Shown here piece after piece: positions 50,739-61,441 of a stretch of DNA of 64,000 nt (the first letter of the stretch is position 1; the number at the start of each line of letters is the position of its first letter). Both the position numbers and the translations under genes were made by a program. The DNA lies in contig NZ_LAZU01000012.1 in assembly GCF_000987955.1 (NCBI RefSeq), positions 1 to 64,000 on the forward strand, given 5' to 3'. This DNA is from Paenibacillus sp. DMB20 (GTDB taxonomy: Bacteria > Bacillota > Bacilli > Paenibacillales > Paenibacillaceae). Below the pieces are notes generated by a model. The model worked only from the letters and a program-made list of their open reading frames with translations. It made no database searches and was not told the DNA's origin.

Positions 50739-51764
50739 TTATAGTTTGACTTCCCGACCCGTCCTTGCCGACTCGTAAATGGCGAGTATTAATTTAACGG
50801 CCTTGCTGGCTTCCTCGCCTGTTATCATGGGATCGCGATCTTCTTTGATCGCTTGGATCATGTCATTCATCAGAATATAATGGCCGTCCGCCGAAATGTT
50901 CGCTGCATCGCTGCTGGCGGATGCGGTTCCTTCCACGTCCGGAACGGATGGCTCGCCGTCCATAAACGCCCACTGTTTTATTCCGCTATCCGCGAAAACG
51001 ATGCTCCCTTTCTCCCCGTGGATTTCAAAGCGGGTTTCTTGTCCCGGCCAGACGGATGTCGTTCCTTGGATGACCCCATAGGCTCCATTGACGTATTTCA
51101 CGACGGCCACGGCCGTGTCTTCGACTTCAATATTCCGGACAAGCGCTGCGGAACGGGCAAATACGGATTCGACATCCCCGACGATCCATTGGATCAGATC
51201 AATGCCATGCACCCCTTGATTCATTAGAGCCCCGCCGCCATCGAGCTCCCATGTTCCTCTCCAGCCGGCACTGTCGTAATATTCCTGGCTCCGGTAATAT
51301 TTCAAATACGCATCCCCGAGCACGAGCTTGCCAAGCTTGTTTTCTTGAACGGCCTTTCGGGCGGCAATGGCAGCCGGGAACGTTCTCCGCTGGTAGATAA
51401 CGCCCAGCTTGACCCGTTCCGCCCTGGCTTCATGAATCATCCGGTCCATCCTTTCGACCGTGATATCCAGCGGTTTTTCGCAGAGAATATGTTTTCCGGC
51501 TCTTGCCGCGGCAATGGCCACCTCCGCATGTTTGCCGCTGGGCACGCAGACGCAGATGACATCGATGTCCTTACGCTCCAGCATTTCCCGGTAATCGCCA
51601 TAAACCGAAGGTATGCCGTGTTTCTCCGCCAGCTTCCGGGCGTTCTCTTCGACCACGTCGGAGATGGCAACCAGTTCCGCTTCCGGATTCTCCGCTGCCG
51701 CTTTCGCGTGGAACGAGCTGATCACTCCGGCTCCGACGATGGCAAACCGTAATTTTTTTATCAT
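50739..51764 (-). CDS. Gfo/Idh/MocA-family oxidoreductase
   Basis: The 341-residue protein has a Rossmann N terminus (FAIVGAGVISSFHAKAA), the EKP motif ILCEKPLD and the C-terminal substrate fold with LDGGGALMNQGVHGIDLIQW. These enzymes oxidise or reduce sugars and inositols with NAD(P). GGAGGA fixes ATG 51764; the frame reaches 51878 inside the previous gene. It lies between the M55 peptidase and the isomerase in the operon. Confidence 0.92.
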   Translation of the reverse strand: MIKKLRFAIVGAGVISSFHAKAAAENPEAELVAISDVVEENARKLAEKHGIPSVYGDYREMLERKDIDVICVCVPSGKHAEVAIAAARAGKHILCEKPLDITVERMDRMIHEARAERVKLGVIYQRRTFPAAIAARKAVQENKLGKLVLGDAYLKYYRSQEYYDSAGWRGTWELDGGGALMNQGVHGIDLIQWIVGDVESVFARSAALVRNIEVEDTAVAVVKYVNGAYGVIQGTTSVWPGQETRFEIHGEKGSIVFADSGIKQWAFMDGEPSVPDVEGTASASSDAANISADGHYILMNDMIQAIKEDRDPMITGEEASKAVKLILAIYESARTGREVKL

Positions 51765-51792
51765 GCCGTGCTCCTCCGTCTGAACATTGTAT

Positions 51793-52587
51793 TTACAGCG
51801 CTTTCGAAAAAAGGCCCACCAGGTTGGTATCCTTGTATAGAATGGTTGACCCGTCCAATCTGATCTGATGGATGCCATCCGTGGGGATCGAATCCGCCAA
51901 ATCCGTGCTCATGTATCGAACCTTCAATTCATAAGGGCCCGGGTTCGTATGCGGCGTGCACCGAGCTTGGTTGATTAAGGCCTGCCTCACGGCTTCCCGG
52001 ATTTCTGTATTTACCAGGGATGGGGGCTTCAGTAAGGCGCTGTGTCGTCCCCATGCCCTTTTTGTCTGGTAGGTCGCCGTTCCGGGCAGCACGTTTTCCG
52101 CCTCCTGACAGGTTTTGTCGTCGCCTGTGACGAGCAGGACGGGAACTCGGTGCAGCCCCAACAGCAAGCTGTCTATGCCGATTTCGCCGATGGGCTCTCC
52201 GTTTAATTCCATTCCCATAAAGGTCGTGCTGGAAAAAGTATGGTCCCGAACGGCATGTTTCGTGCCCGCCATGGCATGATAACCGAGAAGAATGGCGCCG
52301 TTGAAGGAGGAGTCCAAGCCCGGAAACCGTTCCGCGATCCTGCTGGCTCCCATAAAATACGAAGCGCCCGGATGAAGCCGGTCTATCCTTAGATTAAACC
52401 CGGAGGCATGCATGTCGCGTACAATAATCTCCGATGCTCCGGCTTCCAGCAATCCCTCCACGACGGCATTTACTTCCTCCGTCATCAGGAGGCGCGCTTC
52501 TTGATAGAAAGATTCCCCCTGCCGAAGCTGTGAGGGCAGCACGATGCCGGAAATCCCTTCCATGTCCGCACAAACGTAGATTTTCAA
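51793..52587 (-). CDS. M55-family D-aminopeptidase (DppA-like)
   Basis: The 264-residue protein matches the zinc D-aminopeptidase DppA of B. subtilis. Metal ligands are seen in ADMEGISG (Asp8, Glu10), IIVRDMHASG, LLGYHAMAG and GEPIGEIGID. Such enzymes release D-Ala from D-amino-acid peptides and form decamers. Its place inside a sugar ABC operon is uncommon and suggests a substrate joining sugar and D-amino acids, such as muropeptides. That is inference. Confidence 0.9.
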   Translation of the reverse strand: MKIYVCADMEGISGIVLPSQLRQGESFYQEARLLMTEEVNAVVEGLLEAGASEIIVRDMHASGFNLRIDRLHPGASYFMGASRIAERFPGLDSSFNGAILLGYHAMAGTKHAVRDHTFSSTTFMGMELNGEPIGEIGIDSLLLGLHRVPVLLVTGDDKTCQEAENVLPGTATYQTKRAWGRHSALLKPPSLVNTEIREAVRQALINQARCTPHTNPGPYELKVRYMSTDLADSIPTDGIHQIRLDGSTILYKDTNLVGLFSKAL

Positions 52588-54260
52588 CTTGATCCCAGCC
52601 TCCCATGGTTCTGATTCGTACTTTCGGCAAGGAGTCCCGATTCGTTAAAATTTATTTGCTGAAGTGTTGTGGCGAATTTAAACGGCTTACTGCCACTTCG
52701 GCGTGATCCCGTTTGCTTTAAGAGCTTCATTGACTTCGGTAATGATCTGTTCCCCGCCTTTTTCCTTCCATTGATCGACCATGCATCCCAATCATCTATC
52801 GATTTTTCGCCGAAAATCATTTTGGTTTGTTCATTGAACAAAAACTTGTCGAGCTCGGATCCTTTGGCTGCCCGGGTTTCCGAATAAACGGCGTTTACCG
52901 GGTTCACGTAATGCTTGGTTTCGGCATGCATTTTCTCGAATTGCCCGGCTACATCGCGCAGGAGCGGAATGGTATATTCCTTGGAGTATCCGTTGGCTTC
53001 ATCGCTCGGCGCCCACATCCGGTTGTCGGGCAAATAATTGTAGGGCGAAAGGCCTTTTTCATCCAGTTCCCTTCTTATGTTTCCATCCTCCATGGTGTAG
53101 CCTTGTCCTTCATGGCCGTTCAGCCAATCAAATTCCGTATTGGTCGGGACGCGATCTTCAATCGGATAAAACGTGCGGCCGTAATCAATCATTTCCAGAA
53201 TCCGTGCCACCTTTTCCGGTTCGCTCTCCAATTTGGAACTTAACATAATCGTTCCGTAAAACCCCATGGAGGTTCTGTACCCTTGCGAACCATCCGGCGC
53301 TTTGAACGGAGGAATGGGCGCAAGTTTGGCGTCGGGAATGCTGTCGACCAAGCCCTGCATCCAGGTCGGATTCATGCCCCGGGGCGTCCCGATGAAAATC
53401 CCGGCCTTTCCGCCGTAAAATTCTTTCGTGTTTACTTCCGTCCAGTTCAAGACGGCAAAATCTTTCGTTATGGCGCCCTCTTTATACAAGTCAGCCAGAA
53501 ACCGAACATGCTCCTTGCGGACATCGGAGATAAATCCCGGGATGAGCCTTCCTTGATCATCTTTGTGATACCAGGCTTGAGCATCCCAATAGGCTCCCAT
53601 TTCATAGGACGGATTGATGTTTTGCGCCATGGTTAATCCATAGGTATCGTCTTTTCCGTTTCCGTCGGGATCGTTTTTCGTGAAGGCGATGGCAACCTCT
53701 TTCAACTCGTCATAGCTGGTCGGCATGGCCAGTCCCAATTTATCCAGCCAGTCCTGCCGGATCATGGGGCTCAGCTCGTAGTTTTGCGGCAAATATTTCT
53801 GAATGGCATAAATATTATTGTTCACGGTAACCGTTTTGCGCACGTTTTCCGGCACAAGTTTAAACGTCGGATATTTATCTAAATAGTCATTAAGGGGTAA
53901 AAATGCGCCTTGCTTAGCCCATTTGTAGAAGTTCGAATCCGGGCCTTCCGTGACGATAATGTCGGGAATTTCATCCGATGCAACCACGGCGCTAAGTTTC
54001 GCGTCGTAATCGGAACGAACCACGTATTGAGGCTTGAAATCGACATTGAATTTCTTGTTGATCATCTCGATGCCTTTGCCGTTCTGCGGCGGAATTGCAC
54101 CATAACGGTAGTCAATCATGCGAATCTCGAATTTGGTTTCTTCCGGCGACTTGCCGTTCGAGGCAGATTCTCCCGTTGAGGCCGCATCTTTCGTACCGCA
54201 AGCCGCCATCGACAGCACCAGCGAAATGCTTATACCTAATCCCGCGAATTTTTTGATCAT
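52584..54260 (-). CDS. Extracellular sugar-binding lipoprotein, C terminus altered by a probable frameshift
   Basis: The lipoprotein signal ends LSMAAC, and the body is typical of LplBC-linked binding proteins (MIRQDWLDKLGLAMPTSYDEL, DPDGNGKDDTYGL). After DDWDAW the frame runs into an Arg/Ser-rich tail unlike the family. Restoring one G near 52779-52780 gives VDQWKEKGGEQIITEV..NEALKANGITPKWQ and a stop at 52685, the usual ending. The natural gene is therefore probably 52685-54260. The present frame overlaps the M55 gene by 4 bases only because of the shift. Confidence 0.85.
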   Translation of the reverse strand: MIKKFAGLGISISLVLSMAACGTKDAASTGESASNGKSPEETKFEIRMIDYRYGAIPPQNGKGIEMINKKFNVDFKPQYVVRSDYDAKLSAVVASDEIPDIIVTEGPDSNFYKWAKQGAFLPLNDYLDKYPTFKLVPENVRKTVTVNNNIYAIQKYLPQNYELSPMIRQDWLDKLGLAMPTSYDELKEVAIAFTKNDPDGNGKDDTYGLTMAQNINPSYEMGAYWDAQAWYHKDDQGRLIPGFISDVRKEHVRFLADLYKEGAITKDFAVLNWTEVNTKEFYGGKAGIFIGTPRGMNPTWMQGLVDSIPDAKLAPIPPFKAPDGSQGYRTSMGFYGTIMLSSKLESEPEKVARILEMIDYGRTFYPIEDRVPTNTEFDWLNGHEGQGYTMEDGNIRRELDEKGLSPYNYLPDNRMWAPSDEANGYSKEYTIPLLRDVAGQFEKMHAETKHYVNPVNAVYSETRAAKGSELDKFLFNEQTKMIFGEKSIDDWDAWSINGRKKAGNRSLPKSMKLLKQTGSRRSGSKPFKFATTLQQINFNESGLLAESTNQNHGRLGSS

Positions 54261-54334
54261 AACCTTGCACCCTCCTCGTAATTGTTGATGATCGGTTTGA
54301 TTGTCCGATGCGCTGCAGCGATGCCTTTGGCTTG

Positions 54335-55264
54335 CTAGCCCTTCACTGAACCAAGCATCACCCCCTTGGCAAAATGTTTTTGCAGAAAGGGATACACGAT
54401 CAGAATGGGAACGGTAGCGACGATGATTGCCGCCATTTGGACGGTTTCGGCGGGCGGCGCGTTCTCCAGCAATATTTGTCCGTTGCCTAACGTGCTCAGC
54501 GCTTCGTTGACCACGACGATTTGTCTTAGAATGACTTGAATCGGCCAGAGGGCGGGATCATTCAAATATAAAATGGCGGAAAAGTAATTGTTCCAGTGAT
54601 AGACCGCATAGAACAAGCCGAACGCTGCCAAAGAGGGCTTCGAAAGCGGCAAAATGATCCGCAAAAACGTCTGGAGGTCATTCGAGCCGTCAATTTTCGC
54701 GGCTTCGCTCAACTCGCCGGGTATGCTCATGAAAAATTGCCGCATGACGATCAAATTGAACGGGGTGACGGCGACCGGCAGAATCAACGACCAAATCGAA
54801 TTAAGAAGTCCCGTTTCTTTGACGACCAGATAAGTTGGAATCATCCCCGCGGAGAACATCATCGTGAACAGGACCATGAATAAGACGGTTCTTTGGCCAA
54901 ACACCTTATAGGACAACGTATAGGCCAGCGTAGAGGTGAGCAGCAGGTTCACGAACGTGCCCAGCAGAGTGACAAAGACGGTAACGAAAATCGATCGAAT
55001 AAAGGAACCCGAATTGAAAATGAATGCGTAGGCTTTGAAATCGATGGACTTCGGAATGAGATAAAAATCCCTGTTCATGTATTCGGTATAGGATGATAAG
55101 GATACGGATACAACGTATAAAAACGGCAACAGCATCATTAGCGATACCAGCAGCAGGATGATGATGTTTACCGCATCAAACAGCTTGTTGGATATCGATC
55201 GATCCCTCACGACAGCAGCTCCTTTCCGGTTCGGTTCAACATTAAAATACGCCTTCTTCCCCAA
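54335..55264 (-). CDS. LplC/YtcP-type sugar ABC transporter permease
   Basis: The 309-residue protein has six helices and the loop SEAAKIDGSNDLQTFLRIILPLSKP, ending FLQKHFAKGVMLGSVKG. It overlaps the end of the LplB-type gene and precedes the binding-protein gene by 74 bases. The upstream open frame begins behind GGAG. Confidence 0.92.
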   Translation of the reverse strand: MGKKAYFNVEPNRKGAAVVRDRSISNKLFDAVNIIILLLVSLMMLLPFLYVVSVSLSSYTEYMNRDFYLIPKSIDFKAYAFIFNSGSFIRSIFVTVFVTLLGTFVNLLLTSTLAYTLSYKVFGQRTVLFMVLFTMMFSAGMIPTYLVVKETGLLNSIWSLILPVAVTPFNLIVMRQFFMSIPGELSEAAKIDGSNDLQTFLRIILPLSKPSLAAFGLFYAVYHWNNYFSAILYLNDPALWPIQVILRQIVVVNEALSTLGNGQILLENAPPAETVQMAAIIVATVPILIVYPFLQKHFAKGVMLGSVKG

Positions 55265-56197
55265 ACTTTTTGGCCAATTTATTCGCCAGGATCACCAGAA
55301 TGAGGCCGATCATTCCTTTAAACAGGCCTACCGCCGTTGCGAAGCTGTAGTCCGACTGCTGAATGCCTTTGAAATAAACGAAGGTATCCAGCACGTTTTG
55401 CGAGTCCTGGTTCAGCGGGTTCAGCATCAGGAAAATATGTTCGAATCCGCTGTCCATCACCTGCCCCAACCGCAGAATAAGCAGGATGACGATCGTACTG
55501 CGGATGGCGGGGAGCGTAATGCTCCATATTTGTCTGAGCCTTCCGGCTCCATCCATGTTGGCCGCTTCATAGAGCTGCGGATTTACGCCCGATAACGCTG
55601 CCAGAAAAATGATCGTTCCCCAGCCGGATTCCTTCCAGATCACTTGCAGAACGACCACGGGTTTAAAGTAATCGGGATTGGTGAGGAAAGGTATGGCATT
55701 CCAACCGAACATATCATGCAGAAGAACGTTGATGATTCCTTCACTCTTTAGAAACACGATGCTTATCCCGACAACCACGACCCAAGACAGGAAGTGGGGG
55801 AGATAAATAACGGATTGCAGGAATTTTTTGTACGTCTGGTTGCGCAGTTCATTAAGCATTAACGCAAGTATGATCGGTAAAGGGAACGCAAAAACGATCT
55901 GCAAAAAAGAGATATACAGCGTATTGATGATGACTTTAAAAATTTCCTCGTCCTCAAAAATCCGCCGGAAGTGCGCCATCCCCACCCATTCGCTTTTAAA
56001 AATTCCCTGAAACGGATTGAAATCGACAAAGGCCAAATAGGAGCCTGCCATCGGAATATATTTGTATAAGAGAAAGTAAAGACGCCCGGCAGTCCGATAA
56101 GAAGAAGGTACCTCTCTTTCCAAATCCGTTGGGCCGTTGCCTGCCATTTCGATTGTTTGACCTGCAGAATGGGCTTGGCGGTCAATTGTGTTTTCAA
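55242..56197 (-). pseudogene. LplB-type sugar ABC transporter permease, one-base frameshift
   Basis: The natural start is TTG 56197 behind GGAGGGG, reading LKTQLTAKPILQVKQ and on to ERYLLLIGLPGVF. The frame then breaks near 56074-56084 and continues in another frame as YFLLYKYIPMAGSYLAFVDF, the expected first periplasmic stretch. Everything after that is intact, including the loop EAANMDGAGRLRQIWSITLP. One missing base explains the break. Without it the transporter would lack its first helix, so an assembly error is plausible. Confidence 0.82.
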
Positions 56198-56386
56198 TAG
56201 CACCCCTCCTTTAAGGTTGTAGTTGAATATGGGCAATCCATCCGATTGGAAGCGCTGCCATTCCTTTGTCATGCCATCAATACTGCCAGCTACTGAAATG
56301 AAACTCAATAATCACTTCCGATTTGCAAAAGATAAATAAAACGCAAGAAAAGCTAAACGTAAAAAGAGCGGAAAAATAGCGCAGAA

Positions 56387-58711
56387 TCAGCATTCTGCGC
56401 TTTGATCGCTACCCGGATCGTTTTTGATTTCCCTGAATTGCTTGCGGTATTTTCCAGGCGGCATGTGAACGGTCTGCTTAAAGATCCGGTTGAAATTTTG
56501 GACGGAGGTATAACACAGCTTTTCGGAAATGTCTTTAATGGGGATATTGGTATGGATCAGAAGCTCTTTGGCTTTATCCATTCGGTACCGGATCAAGTAA
56601 TCGCTGAAATTAACGGAGGTCTCCTCTTTGAACATCCGGCTGATTTGGGAAGGAGAGAGCTCAAACCGATCGGATATCTGCTGCAAGGACAGGTCGGTAT
56701 CATAATGTTCGTGGATATGGAACAGAATTTGCCGCACAAGTTTTTTTTGCTGGGAAACCTGCTTGCTGCGGATATGTTCAATCACTCCCGGAAAAATATC
56801 ATGGATAAACCATTCCGTTATTTCGTTCAAACTGGTCATTCCATTGAGATCGCTGTATCTGTCCCTCGGTAAAAAAGAATTCTCATCCAGGCCCAACTCC
56901 TGGATATGAACCTCGATTTCCCCGATCAAATAAGTAAATAATCCTCTTGCGGCTTCCACGTTATTCATCACCTGCGGCACCATCTGCTCCATTTCGTACA
57001 GACGGTCCTTGGCCTTTTCCAGATCGCCTTGAAGGATGCCATTCACTATGGATTTCTGAATTTTAAAGATCGAGGCTCTTGATTTCTCAACGGAGGATTG
57101 AATGTCCTCGGGTACAATGAGCTGGTTCGATCCCAGCAATAACCGGTAGCCCAGCAAATCTACGGCCTGCCGATAACCCTCGCAGATGTTTCTGTAGTCT
57201 CTCACGGGCTGGCTTACAGCCGCGGTAACCGTGAACGGAAAGAACTGGTTGATTTTATCTATAAAATGCCTGGTTAAATGTCTCAGGGTTTCCTCGGACT
57301 TGTCCGTCACCTTCTCCATTCCGATAATGACGGCAATTTGATTGGAAACGGGCATGGAGGTGGCGAAGAAGAACCGGGGTTCTTCCTCGTAAGTTTCAAT
57401 AATCATTTTCCGTAAGGCATACCAGAGCAGGGCGCGGTCTTTTTCCTCATAGGTTTCCTTGAATAGAGCATATTTGTCCAGTTCGACAACGCAAACATAG
57501 AAAAAGCCGCTTTTTTCGAAGAACCGGTAGCTGTCCATTTTTTTAGCATAATCGGAATCGATTTCCCCGCGCAGAAGCTGCTGCAGCAAGGCTTCTTTTA
57601 AATAAGGGATTTGTTCATTGATTTGGCTCTGCAAATGGTCGTTGGCGGAAACCATGTGCTGAATAAAAGAATCGAGCGCTTTCAGGCTGTCCTTCGGATG
57701 AGGGACCGTTTTTACCGCGAGCGGGATTTTGCTGATCAGCGACTCAATGGGAACGTGCAGCCGCTTGGTGCCGAAATAGACAATGAACGCCCACAGGATC
57801 GCAAGCACGAGAACCATGAGCCAGGTAAGCTTGACGATCCATTGGGATTTGGCGGTCAGCAGGCTTGTCTCGGTTAGCGAAATAAAAGACCAGTTATTCA
57901 TGACGGATTTCTGGGAGGAGAACTGATATTCTTTATTATCCAGCGTGAGCGATCTTGCGGAAAGGCTTGGGTTGCTCCACAGTTGATACAATTGCGAGGA
58001 GTACAGCCGTTTTCCGATCTCTTCGGGGTTCTGGCTTGCGACAACCTTGGCCTGATCGTCCAGAATGAGGACCCTGCGGTTTTCTCCCAGCCCGGATTCT
58101 TGAATCAGGGACACGAGCAGGGACGTTTCCACATGGAAAATGATATAGCCGTCCGGTTCATCCGCATAAAACAGCGGTACGGGCCGTGCAATAAGAATTT
58201 CGGATTGATTGGGATAGGTATAAGGCGACACGATCAACGGAAATTGGTCCGGGTTTCGAAGACGCTTGATCAGATCGGAATAAGGAAACTCGTCTTCAGG
58301 GATGAACCCGTAGCGATTGGAATGGATTTTTCCGTACTTGCCGAAAACAAGCGAGACATCGTAGCTGATTTCGGATGTGCTTCTCTGTTTTTGAATCAGG
58401 TCCAGAATTTCCGTAAACAGATCATAATTCTTCATCGAAGGCCCGGCCTCCATGAGCTTCTCCATCATGGTATTGTTGGCCAATTGAATGGAATCGGTTT
58501 CAATCGTTTGCAGGAAGCGGTCGGCTTGGTACTGAACCTGGTTTAATACAACCTGATGATTATGGTCAACCTCTTCCTGAACGGCATTGGTAGCGATGGA
58601 AGAAGAGACAATGCCCAGCAGCAGCACGGGAACGATGCTTAAAATCAGCGTGTAAAAATAGAGGATCCTCTTGAATGAGGCTTTTTTAGTGCCAATGAAT
58701 CTACTAAACAT
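56387..58711 (-). CDS. Membrane-bound AraC-family sensor-regulator
   Basis: The 774-residue protein has an N-terminal helix (FYTLILSIVPVLLLGIVSSSI), a Cache-like extracellular region with ARPVPLFYADEPDGYIIFHVE, a second helix (KLTWLMVLVLAILWAFIVYFG) and a cytoplasmic linker. The C-terminal AraC domain shows SLQQISDRFELSPSQISRMF and IKDISEKLCYTSVQNFNRIF. AAGGAGAGG precedes ATG. It leads the operon and likely activates it on sensing the imported sugar or its binding protein. Confidence 0.9.
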   Translation of the reverse strand: MFSRFIGTKKASFKRILYFYTLILSIVPVLLLGIVSSSIATNAVQEEVDHNHQVVLNQVQYQADRFLQTIETDSIQLANNTMMEKLMEAGPSMKNYDLFTEILDLIQKQRSTSEISYDVSLVFGKYGKIHSNRYGFIPEDEFPYSDLIKRLRNPDQFPLIVSPYTYPNQSEILIARPVPLFYADEPDGYIIFHVETSLLVSLIQESGLGENRRVLILDDQAKVVASQNPEEIGKRLYSSQLYQLWSNPSLSARSLTLDNKEYQFSSQKSVMNNWSFISLTETSLLTAKSQWIVKLTWLMVLVLAILWAFIVYFGTKRLHVPIESLISKIPLAVKTVPHPKDSLKALDSFIQHMVSANDHLQSQINEQIPYLKEALLQQLLRGEIDSDYAKKMDSYRFFEKSGFFYVCVVELDKYALFKETYEEKDRALLWYALRKMIIETYEEEPRFFFATSMPVSNQIAVIIGMEKVTDKSEETLRHLTRHFIDKINQFFPFTVTAAVSQPVRDYRNICEGYRQAVDLLGYRLLLGSNQLIVPEDIQSSVEKSRASIFKIQKSIVNGILQGDLEKAKDRLYEMEQMVPQVMNNVEAARGLFTYLIGEIEVHIQELGLDENSFLPRDRYSDLNGMTSLNEITEWFIHDIFPGVIEHIRSKQVSQQKKLVRQILFHIHEHYDTDLSLQQISDRFELSPSQISRMFKEETSVNFSDYLIRYRMDKAKELLIHTNIPIKDISEKLCYTSVQNFNRIFKQTVHMPPGKYRKQFREIKNDPGSDQSAEC

Positions 58712-58918
58712 GACGCCTCTCCTTTAACCGGAATAAGTTTCCATTCATGTTGGAGGTCTTTTTGCATTCGTCATATTCTTTAATAATAGGAACGGGAGTC
58801 TTGAAATGGCAAGAGCTTTTCTCAAAATTTGAAATAAATGAGCCGGAGGCTGCATAAATCCGCGAACGGCGCATTTGATTACAAGGAGGACATAAGTCAC
58901 CGGAAGGGGGAGGCCCTA

Positions 58919-59838
58919 ATGGATGCAACGGAGCTTTATCGGAAAGTCATGCTGACCATATCCGGCAGCAGGCTGGTGGAACGTTTAACCCTAAAATACT
59001 GCAAAAGAATGGCCCGTAAATTCATTGCCGGCGATACGCTGCCGGAAGCGCTTGAGGAAACGGAACGCCTGAACCGGCTCGGCATCATGGTTACCCTTGA
59101 TCATCTTGGGGAAGGAATCGCTTCCCTGGATCAGGCGGACGGATATAAGGAGCAGTATTTAAGGCTGTTGGAGGGGATTGCCGAGCGCAAAGCCAATGCA
59201 AACGTGTCCTTAAAGCCGACCCAGATGGGGCTGTCCCTGGAGCCGGAGGCTGCTACGGCAATGTGCGGGCGGTCGCGGCCAAAGCGAAGGAGCTTGGCAA
59301 TTTCGTGCGTCTGGATATGGAGGATTCCCCGTTTACCCAGGCTACGATCGATATGACCCTGCGGCTGCACAAAGAAGGCTTGAACAACGTGGGAACCGTT
59401 CTTCAAGCCTATTTGTTCCGTACGGCGGAAGATGCCAAAGCGCTGATGAAGGCGGGGATCCATCTGCGGCTGGTCAAAGGAGCTTACAAAGAGCCGGGCA
59501 GCATTGCGTATCAGAGCATGAACGAAATCATCGAGAATTATAAAAAGATCATTAAGCGGCATCTAGACAGGGAAACGTATGCGGCGGTTGCGACCCATGA
59601 CGACCGGATTATTAACTGGGTCAAGGATTATTCGGCCCGCCATGGCATTCCGAAGGAGAACTACGAGTTCCAGATGCTATACGGACTGCGCATGAACGAC
59701 CAGGCCGAGCTGGCCCGGCAGGGTTACCGCATCCGCTGTTATATGCCGTACGGAACGATGTGGTACCCGTATTACACGCGGCGCCTTGCGGAGAAGCCGG
59801 GCAATTTGATGATGGTGCTCAAAAATATGTTCAAATGA
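58919..59838 (+). pseudogene. Proline dehydrogenase, one-base frameshift
   Basis: The N-terminal part (MDATELYRKVMLTISGSRLVE to VSLKPTQMGLSLEPEA) and the C-terminal part (NVRAVAAKAKELGNFVRLDME to the end) are in different frames. One T restored near 59251 gives EPEACYGNVRAVA and a 306-residue enzyme. FAD and substrate motifs are present, such as VRLDMEDS, RLVKGAYKE and the C-terminal YMPYGTMWYPYYTRRLAE with its Arg pair. The enzyme oxidises proline to pyrroline-5-carboxylate. AAGGGGGAGG sets ATG 58919. Confidence 0.85.
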
Positions 59839-60114
59839 TCACCGGCTTGCTTTATTTTCGGCCGTGAGCTTATACGCGGTTGAGGCTAGCAGGACGTACA
59901 TCAATCCGTATAAAATCCAGGCTGCCCAATTGGCCTGCAGCGTTTCAAAATCGCTTGCAATGAAGAGAAGAGGCAGCAAAAAGGCGGGAATTGCTCCCCA
60001 AAACCATTTTTTCCGTAACCAGACCGCGGCAGTCCCGAAAAAGACTGCAAGCAAAGGACAAATGACAAGCACGAGGACAAGAGGGTTTAGCCTTTCAAAA
60101 ATGATCAAAATCAT
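59839..60114 (-). CDS. Small membrane protein
   Basis: The product is about 91 residues with three hydrophobic segments (LNPLVLVLVICPLLAVFFG, GAIPAFLLPLLFIA, WAAWILYGLMYVLLAS). GGGGG before ATG 60114 is a better start than 60156. It recalls short Bacillus membrane proteins such as the YbeF-like group, but I am not sure. It is convergent with, and abuts, the proline dehydrogenase gene. Confidence 0.6.
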   Translation of the reverse strand: MILIIFERLNPLVLVLVICPLLAVFFGTAAVWLRKKWFWGAIPAFLLPLLFIASDFETLQANWAAWILYGLMYVLLASTAYKLTAENKASR

Positions 60115-60214
60115 AAGTACCCCCATTAAAAAAGTTTGGTTGCCGGGGAAAATCATTTCGCTTGTTCTTAAGTTTATTATAAATGAAATAATAGGTTAAA
60201 CCTATGCATCTCAC

Positions 60215-60253
60215 AGAAAAAAGCCCTTTACACCCGGGAGGTGTGAGGGCTTA
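60215..60253 (-). terminator. Terminator of the sigV-like gene cluster
   Basis: On the minus strand AAGCCCT..CACC pairs with GGTG..AGGGCTT and is followed by a T-run. Confidence 0.8.
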
Positions 60254-60298
60254 GCTTTGAGCCTCTTATGAAAGGGTATAGTCCTAAGCGGGCTGGGA

Positions 60299-61403
60299 TT
60301 ACTTCAGCGTGACTTCCATGTTTCCGTTCTGGATTTTCGTTATGCTTGCATGAAGAATGTCCGTAAGGAAATTGAGCGGCACGTACACGCGTCCTTTGCT
60401 CATTACAGGAGCCGCGCCCAGCTTCAGCGGAGCCATTTTGCCGAAAAAGTATGCGTTCTTGCCGACCGTGACCGAGGTCCGCATGGCGCCTTTGCTGATC
60501 TCGGCCGTCTTCGTTTTGCCGTTCCATTTCACCTTGAATTGAAGTTTATGCAACACATCGGCAAGCGGGATCATGACCGTCCCGTTATCGGCTTTCAGAA
60601 TGGATTTCGAAGGGATCACGGCAGAAACGGCGGCTTCGGCTTTGCCGGGAAGAGCAATCCGGAATTCAGGCGTACCGGTAGAGCCCGGCGCGATGCTGTA
60701 TTCCTGGAAGACGATAACCGCCCGGTTCCCGGACACGTAGAAGTCTTGCTCCGCATGGATGCCCTGGAATCCGTCCTTGCCTTCAAAATAATTCTCGGGG
60801 CCGGCTGCGATAGCCGCCTTGATCTTGGAGTCGATTATCTGCTTGTATTGATTTCCAAACAAGCTTTCCAAGGTTACCCGCGCGGCTTCCTTCTTGTTCA
60901 GGAAGTTATAGGTGTCTACGCGCTGGGCCGGAGCGTTCCCGGTCGAAACCTCGGTGATCACCTTCAGTGAAATCAAGTTGGAAACGGGGCCGGTCCGTCC
61001 GAGGCAACTTCGTAGCTGATGTTAAGTTCATAAGGATGCATGGCGGAGCGTTCTTTTTGGCCTTGAGTGCACCTTCCTTGGCTTCCTTCTCCCAACGGGC
61101 CAAATCCTTGGAAGCGTGGGATTCGATGATGCCGTTCAGCTGTGCCTGGTATTTGGCATCCTTCAGTCCATGGAATACGGGAATACGGATGCTGGTTTTA
61201 AGCGAGCTTTCGCCGGACTTCAATGTCTTATGGGTAAGCAGTTCCTGGATCTTGGCCACTATAGGCGACGACTGGCGAGCTGCAGGGGAACCGGCGTGGA
61301 CCTCTGTCACGAAGCCGGCTGAGCCGGTGAGGAGAAGGGCTCCTGCCAAACCTGCGGCCACGAGTTTTTTCTGGAATGGAGAAACGGATTTGAATGTTGT
61401 CAT
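60299..61403 (-). pseudogene. Secreted DUF3298/stalk-domain protein with two frameshifts
   Basis: The N terminus is a signal peptide (KKLVAAGLAGALLLTGSAGFVTEVHA). The middle resembles the DUF4163/DUF3298 region of RsiV. The C terminus is a copper-amine-oxidase-like stalk domain (ILKADNGTVMIPLADVLHKL, SKGRVYVPLNFLTDIL). Two one-base losses, near 61040-61046 and 60985-60990, split it into three frames. The middle frame reads HPYELNISYEVASDGPA, so the protein is otherwise continuous. It follows the RsiV-like gene and may be a lysozyme- or wall-binding partner. Function is unknown. Confidence 0.75.
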
Positions 61404-61441
61404 GGGGATAGCCTCCTAAAATGTATGTTATACATGGTTTT

